A stretch of DNA of 62,783 nt from Cloacimonetes bacterium UBA5614 (lineage in GTDB: Bacteria > Cloacimonadota > Cloacimonadia > Cloacimonadales > Cloacimonadaceae). Of the stretch, positions 16,901 to 24,388 are shown piece by piece; position 1 is the first letter of the stretch, and each line of letters starts with the position of its first letter. Position numbers and translations under genes: made by a program. The notes under the pieces are model-generated. The model ran no database searches. It worked only from the letters and a program-made list of their open reading frames with translations, and was not told the DNA's origin. The stretch spans positions 1 through 62,783 of the forward strand of contig DIKQ01000007.1 in NCBI GenBank assembly GCA_002424605.1, given 5' to 3'.

Positions 16901-17839
16901 GAGGGCATTGTCAGTAGCGGGATTGGAGCCATAGGCGATGCCTGCGCCAAAGCTCATGCTGCCCACGTCCACATTATTGTCGCCGGCATAGGTGGCGGCA
17001 TTGGCTATGTATGTAAATTCGAGGTTGCCTCCAGTATCCGCTATCTTGAGAGGCATCACAGAACAGCCTGCAGCGATTCCCGTGACGCCCAAAGCGTTGT
17101 TGCCGATTCCGGCGGAAATGCCGGAACAGGCAGTTCCGTGACCCTGTTCAGCGCTGTTGTCCTGGGGGTTATTGTCATTGTCGCCAAAGTCATAACCCTG
17201 CACCAGACGCAGGTCAGGATGCACCAAATCCGCCCCTGTATCCAGGATGCCGATGATGACAGAAGTGTTGCCCAAGCCCTGTGAATCGTCCCATGCAGCC
17301 TCTGCATTGCTGTCAAAGCCGATGGTTCCGACTCCCGGTCCGCTGTGGCTGCTGCCCTGGTAAACCGGTAGCTGGGCTGTATTGTTGTGACCCCAGTTAT
17401 TGGGGTAATAGGTATCGTTGGGAGTAAACTGCAGATAGGCATAATGTTCCGGAATGGCATCTTCCACCCAGGGACTGGCTTTCAAAAGCTTCAGCGCGCC
17501 AAGGATATCCGTCCCCAAGGGAACGCTGATTACAAACCAGCGGTCAAAACCGGTTGCCTGTTCCCAGGCGGTGTCCTTGACCTTGCGGTGCGCCCGGATG
17601 ATTTTGGTGTAATTCAGTCCTCTGAGAACCTCATCCAGTTCGGCAATCCCAAAGCTTTCTGCCGGAGCATACATTTCTTCGGGGATGTTTACCCGGCTAT
17701 AGGCATCCGGGGTCAATTGGATTTTTACCTTCTCGGGTGAAAACAGCGGTCCGTCATTCTGCCTGCCCGGCAGGGCGGCGGCGGTGAGTGAAACGATTAC
17801 GATTGCGGTGAAAAGCGCAGCCAAAACAGCTCTACGCAT
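13946..17839 (-). CDS. secreted subtilisin-family (S8) protease, multidomain, 1297 aa
   Basis: The ATG at 17839 is preferred to the frame's earlier ATG at 17884 because AGAGGAGAG lies directly before it and the signal peptide MRRAVLAALFTAIVIV starts there. It has the same propeptide (IIRAHRKVKD) and S8 domain as the protease at 4882-9351: Asp200 (ILDTG), His234 (GHGTACSG) and the Ser of NGTSCATP. Then follow an Ig-like domain and a MAM-like module (EGFESGDFS). Next is a cleaved-adhesin-like module (DETFTTTSIPAGW to LDKIVVSK) that the other two proteases lack. ASH-like repeats and the Fn3-like tail ending GFYRVVAVRD complete it. It is an extracellular protease with probable role in protein feeding. 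No clear terminator was found between it and the M6 gene's promoter. Confidence 0.92.
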   Translation of the reverse strand: MRRAVLAALFTAIVIVSLTAAALPGRQNDGPLFSPEKVKIQLTPDAYSRVNIPEEMYAPAESFGIAELDEVLRGLNYTKIIRAHRKVKDTAWEQATGFDRWFVISVPLGTDILGALKLLKASPWVEDAIPEHYAYLQFTPNDTYYPNNWGHNNTAQLPVYQGSSHSGPGVGTIGFDSNAEAAWDDSQGLGNTSVIIGILDTGADLVHPDLRLVQGYDFGDNDNNPQDNSAEQGHGTACSGISAGIGNNALGVTGIAAGCSVMPLKIADTGGNLEFTYIANAATYAGDNNVDVGSMSFGAGIAYGSNPATDNALAYAYNHGVVLFAATGNGNSSTIQYPSNHPNVISVGAASPTGQRKSTSSSDGEYWWGSNYGVTTQNAANAVDVMAPTILPATDISGTAGYSSNNYYMWFNGTSCATPYAAGVAALLLSKDPTLTPAQVKAAMTSTATDMTLDGGAGWDRYTGYGMVNAQGALAIIAPGMPSCSITAPAGGTTFELGTTITVTVNATDSDGTITRVDFHLDGGTTPIHTDNTAPYTWTWDTTGFTGGSHTIQARAYDNVNNMASSQITINLLAPANEGFESGDFSLYPWNQSGNMNWVIQNSDTFSGTYAAKSGAITHNQTSTISVLINVTSPGNVTFYQKVSSEPSYDYLYFYIDNVQMGAWAGTVAWTMRSYPVTTGNHEFKWTYSKDGAVSTGSDCAWLDHINFPPHNIPTPANIAWTPGTVLQNMPTNQMLTQTLTLSNSGSQDLNWNASVPTGAMVVLDETFTTTSIPAGWTQQYVSYTTSWAYAAGGIGANPPFAYDGTYNARLFYTGTTPRVTRLITPALDLSGTAPATLSFWHAQEVWNGNQDELRVYYRTSATGTWTLLTAYTNNIEDWVQEIISLPNLSGTYYIAFEGTARYGYGVCLDKIVVSKQVGEATPWITLNGASSAGGVITGIGTANITLGFDTTGMTGGTYNSVITITSNSAINSTVQIPVVLNAVDLSTAPVIEISDGAFDCGIVLINTTDAHSFSISNTGTANLWGSITTPAGYSVFSAAVRDAGSSKIGISDAEERNTIGYNIAPDDTEDFILIFSPTALQDYNGKISVAHNAGGDHKAIHLTGTGGKPTLAFAPLALQVTLLAGQTEIQLLNISNPGNMPLQYSLTLTGNPAWLSINGSLSATGSLAPLSGEKSYNVSFNTTGMTPGTYNAVISGTSNDPFSTVFTIPVTLYVSSRDNAPAGYIEASCVQTNGQNILSWTAPEGNVAGYYILFSANPDFSHARKLAFVPASQTSFADSMSSKRQPGFYRVVAVRD

Positions 17840-18087
17840 AAGCTCTCCTCTTTGGTGGTCAAATTTATCAATAATACTTTGCATGTTAAATTTTGGTAAC
17901 TTAGCATAGATTACTCAAATGCAAATTTCGTTCCCTGTTGTCAAGCGTTAAAGATAATCTCATCATTTATATGTTGCTCTGTTTGACAGGTCGTGACACT
18001 TATAAAACCGAGAGTGTTAATATTGAGAAAAACAGATTGACAAACTTACAGCGTAAGGTTTAGCTGTCCTCATTGAGGGAGGATAAC

Positions 18088-18738
18088 ATGAAAAAGTTAT
18101 TGCTGATACCGGCCCTGAGCATTTTGACGCTTGCTTTTGCCTATTGCCAAGCCCAAACTCAGGCCATAAAGTTAACGGCTGATGATTCCTTTATTAGAAA
18201 AGAGTATTCCATCAGCACAACCTATTTATCTCTGACCAATTTCGGTGAAGAAAAAACCAACACGCATCACTATGAAATTCATATCGGGCATAATCTGACC
18301 CCCAGGGATATTATCGGCATCAAAATAGCCACCTGGAAACTCTTTGCTCCTATGGGTATTCCCATGCAGGAGCAACTGGAGTTCGATGAAAACAATTTCT
18401 ATCCCGGTCGTCTGAGGGAAACCGGCATCGGGGTCACTTATCAGCGTATGCTGTGGAAGGGTCTGTTTGCATCAGTGGAAGTCCTGCCCCAGTTAAAGAA
18501 CTATCTGGATGACGATAATAACAGGTTGCGCAACGGCTTTAAGCTATACACTTCCTATCACATTGGCTATCATTTGCCTCTTTTCAAAGGCAGGATGTTC
18601 GTTGAGCCGCAGGTTCACTGCCAGTATTGGCCCATCGACACGAATACTCCACAGGCATTTAAGCTTGAAGACGATAAATGGAATAATTACTTCCTCTTCG
18701 AACCTGATTTGTATCTCGGGGTCATTTTTCAGTATTGA
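18088..18738 (+). CDS. predicted outer-membrane/periplasmic protein of unknown function, 216 aa
   Basis: The start at 18088 (MKKLLLIPAL) follows GGGAGGAT; an upstream in-frame ATG at 18073 lies before that site. A signal peptide ending near AYCQAQ is followed by alternating polar and hydrophobic strands and a C-terminus rich in aromatics (YFLFEPDLYLGVIFQY). This suggests a small beta-barrel or barrel-like outer-membrane protein. I do not recognise a named family. A TetR gene follows 104 bases downstream on the same strand and may regulate it. A TTGACA box at 18037-18042 could be its -35 element, but no good -10 follows. Confidence 0.7.
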   Translation: MKKLLLIPALSILTLAFAYCQAQTQAIKLTADDSFIRKEYSISTTYLSLTNFGEEKTNTHHYEIHIGHNLTPRDIIGIKIATWKLFAPMGIPMQEQLEFDENNFYPGRLRETGIGVTYQRMLWKGLFASVEVLPQLKNYLDDDNNRLRNGFKLYTSYHIGYHLPLFKGRMFVEPQVHCQYWPIDTNTPQAFKLEDDKWNNYFLFEPDLYLGVIFQY

Positions 18739-18842
18739 CAATTCTTCGATGTTGACAAGTGTTATTAATTACGGGGTAAATGTAAGCGAATATCGAAACC
18801 AAAGTATTGCAAAAAACCGATTGTACAAAGGAGCTATTGGAT

Positions 18843-19496
18843 ATGGGAAAAAGACCGGCGCTGACCCGGGAGCTTATCATAGCCAAAGCCATTGCTATGG
18901 CAGATGAGATAGGCATTGACGAACTTTCCATGCGAAAACTGGCAAGTGAACTGAACATCCAGGCAATGTCTTTGTATCATCACTTTAGAAAAAAGGATGA
19001 CATCATTGCCGGCATGGCTGATGAACTGGTATCTGAGATAACTTTTGGTGAGCAGGAAGAATCTGTTACGTCGGATTGGCGGGAAATCATGCAGTACAGA
19101 GCTTTATCCGCCAAAAACCTGTTCCTGAAACATGCCTGGCTGCCATTTGTGCTGGATTCCCAGATTCAGAGCGGTTTCAAGCGGTTGGAATACTTAAACA
19201 ACTATCTTGGAGTCCTGAGAAAAGCAGGTTTTCCCATCGACCTGGCACTAAGGGTTACCTCACTGATTGATAGCTATATTTATGGTTTTTGCCGGCAGTT
19301 GTCTCACATAAGTGACGATGGCAAATCACGCGAAGAACTGGCAAAGGATTTTGCCCTCGTTTTTGATGTAAAGGAGTTTCCCTTTTTATCAGAAGCCACA
19401 ACCCTGATGATGGAAAAGGGGTATGATGAGGATGCAGATTTTCTGTACGGTCTGAATATCATATTAAGCGGTATTAGCAACAGCTTGTCTTTGTAA
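18843..19496 (+). CDS. TetR/AcrR-family transcriptional regulator
   Basis: The ATG at 18843 has AAAGGAG nine bases upstream; the longer frame from 18807 would bury that site. The 217-residue product has a typical N-terminal TetR helix-turn-helix (LSMRKLASELNIQAMSLYHHF) and a C-terminal ligand-binding region resembling TetR_C_1. It should repress transcription until an unknown small molecule binds. The likely target is its own region, including the outer-membrane protein gene just upstream, but no operator could be identified with confidence. Confidence 0.85.
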   Translation: MGKRPALTRELIIAKAIAMADEIGIDELSMRKLASELNIQAMSLYHHFRKKDDIIAGMADELVSEITFGEQEESVTSDWREIMQYRALSAKNLFLKHAWLPFVLDSQIQSGFKRLEYLNNYLGVLRKAGFPIDLALRVTSLIDSYIYGFCRQLSHISDDGKSREELAKDFALVFDVKEFPFLSEATTLMMEKGYDEDADFLYGLNIILSGISNSLSL

Positions 19497-19538
19497 TGCA
19501 TTCTTAGCACCTGTTTAGCTGATCCACTTTCCTATAAG

Positions 19539-19607
19539 CCAACCTGGCATCCACGTGGGGTCCTCGTGGGCTTAGCCCAGGTGGACCCCACGTGGATGCC
19601 AGGTTGG
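19539..19607. repeat. long perfect palindromic repeat, family 1 copy 1
   Basis: Two 25-base arms (19539-19563 and 19583-19607) are perfect inverted copies. The 19-base loop itself contains TGGGC-TTA-GCCCA. There is no T-run, so it is not a standard terminator. A diverged copy is at 62676-62743, with the same GTGGGGTCC, TGGGCTTA and GTGGATGC blocks. Nothing in between encodes a transposase. Confidence 0.9.
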
Positions 19608-19731
19608 AAGCAGGGAGAGCAGCCCTCCAGTTTGATGCAAGCAGGGATGCTCGTATCTATGGAGTTTAAATGGGGAGTGGAACCTGGGCTATCTATGATA
19701 TGGAATGATTTGTTTTAAAATCAGAAAATTG

Positions 19732-20433
19732 CTATTTCAATTTACCATAGATTTCTTCCATTCTAATAACTACTTCTTCTCTTCTTTTTTCTTCTTCCTC
19801 AGTTAAGGCAGATTCTGGTTTTATGTTTTCCCTATCTATCTGTTCTGTTACTAACATAAAACTCATGTCTGCATCCCATTCTCTTTCCGGTTCTTTTTTC
19901 AAATATATGTCTTTCATCATTAGTGAAGTAGCGCTTTTCCAGAGCCCACACGCATTCATCCCGGTTTTGATTGTCTTCTGCACCCACATACTCCCAAAAA
20001 ACTTACCCAACAGCTTTGATATACTCCCTGGCATTAAAATCTTCTGATTCCTGATAGAACCAACTTCGTACTGATGATGCTATTAACTTGGCATCTTTTT
20101 TGTGTTCATCGGGAAGGATTTCCTCTACTTTCTTGATGTATATCTTTTATTATAACCCTTTGTTTACGATTTCAAGAAGTAATTCTTTGAGTTGCTTTTT
20201 GACATCAAAACTTAAAAAACCAAGACCGGACAAATCCATATTATTGACGATTAATATGTTTGTTTTCTTTATCTCAGGTTTCATGTAAAAGAAGCTGTCA
20301 GGTGGTATCTCGTCTTTATGGTAAAGGTCATCGGGATACTTCCGCTCTGATAACTGTTTGATTTATTCTTTAAATGCTTATGAGAAAAGATTAGCACGAA
20401 CGATAGCAAAACTACTATTACAATGAATTCCAT
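19732..20433 (-). pseudogene. decayed gene(s) including a phage MuF-like head-morphogenesis fragment
   Basis: Reading the minus strand, one frame contains KKVEEILPDEHKKDAK, SSVRSWFYQ, FWEYVGAEDNQNRDEC, EKRYFTNDER and GCRHEF. This resembles the C-terminal MuF domain of phage minor head proteins, with its G-D-x-R-x-x-C and NCRHxF motifs. The frame carries stop codons (TAATAA, then TAA between KAVG and VFWEY). After CRHEF the coding pattern moves to the frame that ends TEEEEKRREEVVIRMEEIYGKLK at 19732. Upstream, a membrane-segment start (MEFIVIVVLLSFVLIF at 20433) shifts frame into KYPDDLYHKDEIPP. The multiple lesions mark it as a relic of a prophage or other mobile element. A 100-residue open frame (19732-20034) lies within it. 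Confidence 0.45.
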
Positions 20434-20564
20434 GATGAATCATTTATACGGCTATTTGTTATCTCCTCAGTTCTTCCCATGATTTGAATCCGTTGTTTTA
20501 ATCATGATTATTATAATTACAGATATTCTTATTCTGGAAATGGACAAATTTGCATGGCACTAAA

Positions 20565-21437
20565 CTATAATGTCCTTTTAACAATATGCTTAAAATAGTT
20601 TTCTATTGGCTTTGTTATTCTGATTACCCCATCGCTTAGATTAACTTCGGTTGTTTGATTTATTGTCGTTTGTAGGTTGTGTATTGCGTAATATCGTGGT
20701 GGGTTGCTCGCATGAATATCCCAACAATAACCTGATGGGGTTGAACCACATATGTAATACAAGTTATTCCCTGGAGAAAGAACACTCGAGCCAAACATAT
20801 CAGTCAAATCATTGGTAGTATACCATGGGCTACTTCCAGGATAACATGAATGTGTACCATATCGCCATGTCATAGAAATTTGTGTTATGGGGTATTGAGT
20901 ATCGTTGCGGACGATTACTTCACAACAATCAGGCTCTATAGTAAATACTCTCCCTTGATTTATATTCAAATTAAACTTAGAGCTGTCAGGCCACACATAA
21001 TTTCCTTGATAGTATAGATTAATAGCTCTATATTCGCTATAATAGTAGTATTTTGTGGATAGCGGTTGTATATTGTAGTAATTATACCCCGTAATACTTG
21101 TATACAAGAAACCCGCTGAGTTATTGATGATTTTGACATATCCTCGTTGAGGTACATACACCAGATTATTCTCATCGTATGATGTGTAAGTAACTACATC
21201 TGTAACTGGGTTGATAAAGTCACCACTGATTGAATATCTAAAAGATACTTCGTCCCCGACAGTTTGATATGTGTATCTGGTGTTACTGGCAATAAGTATT
21301 TCTTCTCCATGATTAATAACTAGAGATAGATGAGACCCTGTATTATTAATGAAATTGCATTTGGCGGTTTTAATCTTTGTTGTAGAACTGCAGCCAAGGG
21401 TTATTAACACAATCATAAGCACATACATAATCTTCAT
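20565..21437 (-). CDS. lipoprotein of unknown function, 290 aa
   Basis: The ATG at 21437 is chosen because AAAGGGG lies upstream of it; the frame opens at 21458. The lipobox LITLGC (Cys16) marks an exported lipoprotein. The rest is rich in Tyr, Asn, Ser and Thr, as in beta-rich surface proteins. I recognise no domain. The gene is AT-rich compared with the flanking metabolic genes and lies between a decayed phage-like gene and another lipoprotein gene (gap of 53 bases), so it may be part of an acquired segment. Confidence 0.7.
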   Translation of the reverse strand: MKIMYVLMIVLITLGCSSTTKIKTAKCNFINNTGSHLSLVINHGEEILIASNTRYTYQTVGDEVSFRYSISGDFINPVTDVVTYTSYDENNLVYVPQRGYVKIINNSAGFLYTSITGYNYYNIQPLSTKYYYYSEYRAINLYYQGNYVWPDSSKFNLNINQGRVFTIEPDCCEVIVRNDTQYPITQISMTWRYGTHSCYPGSSPWYTTNDLTDMFGSSVLSPGNNLYYICGSTPSGYCWDIHASNPPRYYAIHNLQTTINQTTEVNLSDGVIRITKPIENYFKHIVKRTL

Positions 21438-21490
21438 TTTATACCCCTTTGTTTTCATCTTAGACTATTTTAAGAAAGCTAACAATATTG

Positions 21491-22225
21491 TTATTTAACA
21501 ATAATTTTTAACGTTTGAAGGGCACTACATTCGCCTAACTCAATATTCTGTGAATATACTATGGCTCCGTATTCATCTCTGAATCGAACGTGAATCAAAT
21601 TCAACCCTAGCAGCTTGTCAGTTGCAAATATAAATTCTGAAGAATCCTGTATAATTTGGGATGATAGGACAAATACAGGTTCCTTGTCTTTCTCAATATA
21701 TTGATAAATGTAGGCCTTTATTATCTTCTTTTTTTGCTCTGCAGTCACATTTACTATATATTCTTTACTGTCTTGTATAATGGACTTTGGCAAATCGCCT
21801 CTATCATTAGAAAGCTTGTTTTCATCATTCATAATTTTCTTTAGTTTAACAAATACTTGCTTAGGGACTAGAGTATTACTAGCTCCAGAGCTAGCATCTA
21901 CAGCCCCTCCGATGAGACCGCCAAAGATAATGTTACCAGCTATTGCTCCATCCATAACGGGGGTAATATTAACACTCTCATCATAATACCCAGATTTTGA
22001 GATAGTTACAGTATAACTGTATTTCCTTTGCAGATTCAGTTGAGTGGGTGTTGTACCATATGATGATTGTTGATAAAATTGCCCGCCTGAGATATTTACA
22101 GATGCTCCAGTAGGTTCGGATGTGACAGGAATAATCTGTGAAGAACCTCGTACTATTGTTGCACATCCAGACATTGTCAATACAAAGATACCAATAATTA
22201 ATGTGAAAAATATTGTAAGCTTCAT
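21491..22225 (-). CDS. PEGA-domain lipoprotein, 244 aa
   Basis: Signal peptide and lipobox MSGC (Cys21) are followed by a PEGA-like domain (VTSEPTGASVNISG, then TPTQLNLQRKYSYTVTISKSGY). A glycine-rich segment (GGLIGGAVDASSGA) and a C-terminal half of unknown type follow. PEGA proteins are surface or periplasmic beta-sandwich modules with binding roles; the specific role here is unknown. It lies 53 bases upstream of the second lipoprotein gene on the same strand and could be cotranscribed with it. AT-rich. Confidence 0.8.
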   Translation of the reverse strand: MKLTIFFTLIIGIFVLTMSGCATIVRGSSQIIPVTSEPTGASVNISGGQFYQQSSYGTTPTQLNLQRKYSYTVTISKSGYYDESVNITPVMDGAIAGNIIFGGLIGGAVDASSGASNTLVPKQVFVKLKKIMNDENKLSNDRGDLPKSIIQDSKEYIVNVTAEQKKKIIKAYIYQYIEKDKEPVFVLSSQIIQDSSEFIFATDKLLGLNLIHVRFRDEYGAIVYSQNIELGECSALQTLKIIVK

Positions 22226-22840
22226 CTAGTCCCCCTCTGAAATCAACGATAAATATCTTTTTTCTTTTTTGAATATCCTGTCAACAGCTTTTTGACATGG
22301 GTCATAAAGAGTTAAGAATTATAAATTAAGAGTTAAAGCAAGCTGGCATTTCGACAGGTCAGTATGACAGTCTGCGCTGGTAGGGCAAAGTGAAAGGGGA
22401 AGAGCAGATTAATTCCGTTAATTTGCTAATCCCCGCCCCGCTATTCCCATAAGACCCGTTCGGGTCATTCCCGGGGTATGTTCGCCACATCAAGCCGGGT
22501 TGTGGCTTTGTCCGGCGATGATATCATGCGTCCTCCTCACATGGCGGATGGGAATGAATAGTGTGTAATTACGAATTACGAATTACGAAATGAAAGAGAG
22601 ATAATCGGCTGGATTCCTGCCTGTCCGATGCTGTTTTTAAAAGTGATGATTTCATTTCGTATGTAGCTAAAGAAACGGCAGAATATTATCATGTTATAAA
22701 TAAGTTACACTCTATCCATTTTGCAGATTTGTCGGTTTGATTGTTATTCCTCGGCTCAGTATTATAGAGGGAAAGATTTTGTTGAATCACGAATTACAAT
22801 TCAGTCAGTCTCGCTGTCACACTTTGTAATCTGGGGTGTC
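22226..22840. other. gene-poor stretch with structured repeat DNA
   Basis: About 740 bases separate the lipoprotein gene from the hydrolase. Nothing resembling a gene was found; a 69-codon frame at 22721-22930 lacks an RBS and family resemblance. The stretch holds a palindrome-rich block (22441-22561), three tandem AATTACG units at 22567-22587, and AT-rich simple sequence near 22310-22340. Confidence 0.6.
22441..22561. repeat. palindrome-rich structured block
   Basis: The outer arms CTATTCCCAT and ATGGGAATGAATAG are near-inverted copies. Inside are GACCCG-TT-CGGGTC, CCACA/TGTGG and GCCGG/CCGGC pairings. It could be a folded RNA, a degenerate miniature element or another dispersed repeat. No function is indicated. 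Confidence 0.5.
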
Positions 22841-22849
22841 ATTTTACAC

Positions 22850-22878
22850 TTGACATCAGGACGAGGTGAAAGTATCAT
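22850..22878 (+). promoter_or_regulatory. sigma70-type promoter of the alpha/beta hydrolase gene
   Basis: TTGACA at 22850-22855 and TATCAT at 22873-22878 are exactly 17 bases apart. The box lies 88 bases before the ATG at 22966. Confidence 0.65.
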
Positions 22879-22965
22879 AGATGCAAAGAAACTTGTAAGC
22901 GAGTCTTATCTGGTTGATACTATCTTTTAACAATGTCAGAAAACTAATGACCATTGGGAGGGAAG

Positions 22966-24303
22966 ATGCTCAAACCCATTCTAACAATAATCTTTCTTAT
23001 GATAACATCCATTGTTTTATCATTGGAAACCAGCAACCCTCAGAAAAACAACGCAGATGTTTACTTTGAGAATCTGCTGATAGGCGACTTTGATACCTGT
23101 TATGAAATGAGTTCTGCCCAGATGCAGGAGGCATTGCCGATTGATACACTCAGGGAGACCTGGGAAGGCATCGCATTCCAAATGGGAGGATACGTCGGTC
23201 TTATCCGGAAGGATGTGGAAGAAAAAGAAACCTATCAGGTTCACATATTTGCGCTGGAATTCAGCCTTATGGTGCTGGATATGAAACTAACCCTGGATGA
23301 CAAGGGAGTGATTACCGGATTGTTCTTTACCCCGTCTGCAGTTGCCAAGCCCGGTTCGGCAAGCAAAATGCCGGGATATCTGGCTCCGGAAAACACCGAT
23401 GCCAGGGATGTGGAATTTGACTGTGAAGGTTTTATGGTAAATGCCCGGCTCACCCTTCCCTCCAAAGCCGGGAAGTTTCCGCTTGTGCTGATGCTGACGG
23501 GTTCCGGACCCAACGACATGGATGAAACGGTGGGAACCCGCAAACCCTTCCGGGATATCGCCGATGGGCTTGCCGGACGGGGAATCGCCACCCTGCGCTG
23601 GAACAAGAGAACCCGGGATTTTCCGGAAGTCGTGAAAGACAAGAACACGTTCACTGTAAGGGATGAATATCTGCCGGAGGTAATCTCTGCCTTGAACTGG
23701 CTGAAAGAAAACGGGGATTTGCCGATTGACCGTTACTTTATTCTGGGCCATAGTATGGGCGGTCTTATCCTGCCGATGGCTGCTGACGAAGTGAAAGGAA
23801 TCTCAGGTTACATAATGATGGCAGGAAATGCCAGGCCTCTGGAAGACCTGGTGGTGGAGCAATACCGCTACATTTTCGGGCTGGATGGCATGACTCCGGA
23901 AGAACAGGAAGAACTGGACAAAATCATTGTCCAGGCACAGGCAGTGAAACAGCTTGATGAGGAAAAACCCAGTCCGGATGATTTGCTGCTGGGAATTCCC
24001 AAAGCGTATTGGCTATCCCTCAATTATTACAACCAGACGGAAGTATTCAGGCAACAGGACTTTCCTTTCCTAATCCTGCAGGGTGAAAAGGATTACCAGG
24101 TTTCTATGGCGGATTTCAGGTTGTGGCAGGAAGCGGTAAAGGGGAAAAAGCAGGTGAAACTGAAAAGTTATCCGGGTCTGGACCACTTGTTTATGCAGAC
24201 GGAAGGGGATTCTACCCCGCAAAGCTATATGAATCCTGCCTTTGTCGCAGAACAGGTGATTGCTGACATAGCGGATTGGGTAACCGGGACAGGCAGAAAC
24301 TGA
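22966..24303 (+). CDS. secreted DUF3887-alpha/beta hydrolase fusion, 445 aa
   Basis: The ATG at 22966 follows GGGAGG; the frame also opens at a TTG twelve bases earlier, which would overlap that site. A signal peptide (MLKPILTIIFLMITSIVLS) is followed by a DUF3887-like domain (YFENLLIGDFDTCYEMSSAQ) to about residue 125. An alpha/beta hydrolase domain follows, with nucleophile elbow GHSMGG (Ser near 262), acid GEKDYQVS and base GLDHLFM. This architecture is typical of exported bacterial esterases or peptidases of unknown substrate. It has its own promoter and a terminator 20 bases after the stop, so it is probably monocistronic. Confidence 0.85.
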   Translation: MLKPILTIIFLMITSIVLSLETSNPQKNNADVYFENLLIGDFDTCYEMSSAQMQEALPIDTLRETWEGIAFQMGGYVGLIRKDVEEKETYQVHIFALEFSLMVLDMKLTLDDKGVITGLFFTPSAVAKPGSASKMPGYLAPENTDARDVEFDCEGFMVNARLTLPSKAGKFPLVLMLTGSGPNDMDETVGTRKPFRDIADGLAGRGIATLRWNKRTRDFPEVVKDKNTFTVRDEYLPEVISALNWLKENGDLPIDRYFILGHSMGGLILPMAADEVKGISGYIMMAGNARPLEDLVVEQYRYIFGLDGMTPEEQEELDKIIVQAQAVKQLDEEKPSPDDLLLGIPKAYWLSLNYYNQTEVFRQQDFPFLILQGEKDYQVSMADFRLWQEAVKGKKQVKLKSYPGLDHLFMQTEGDSTPQSYMNPAFVAEQVIADIADWVTGTGRN

Positions 24304-24322
24304 CAGATTAGTTATCAATAAA

Positions 24323-24347
24323 AAAGCCCGTCAAATTGACGGGCTTT
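24323..24347. terminator. bidirectional terminator
   Basis: AAAGCCCGTC pairs with GACGGGCTTT around a five-base loop. It is flanked by an A-run upstream and T-run downstream, so it serves both the hydrolase gene (+) and the hydrogenase operon (-). Confidence 0.85.
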
Positions 24348-24388
24348 GTATTTTTTAGAATCCGAATCTTGCGATTCGGCTTACTTAT

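Noticed and set aside
19539..19607. Palindrome as terminator of the TetR gene
   Set aside because: Very long stem, no T-run, and a second copy elsewhere; a dispersed repeat fits better.
19732..20034. 100-codon minus-strand frame as an independent gene
   Set aside because: Poor RBS; the more phage-like sequence (GCRHEF) is in another frame of the same DNA, so it is treated as part of a frameshifted relic.
22721..22930. 69-codon plus-strand frame before the hydrolase
   Set aside because: No RBS, overlaps the good promoter at 22850-22878, no recognisable domain.
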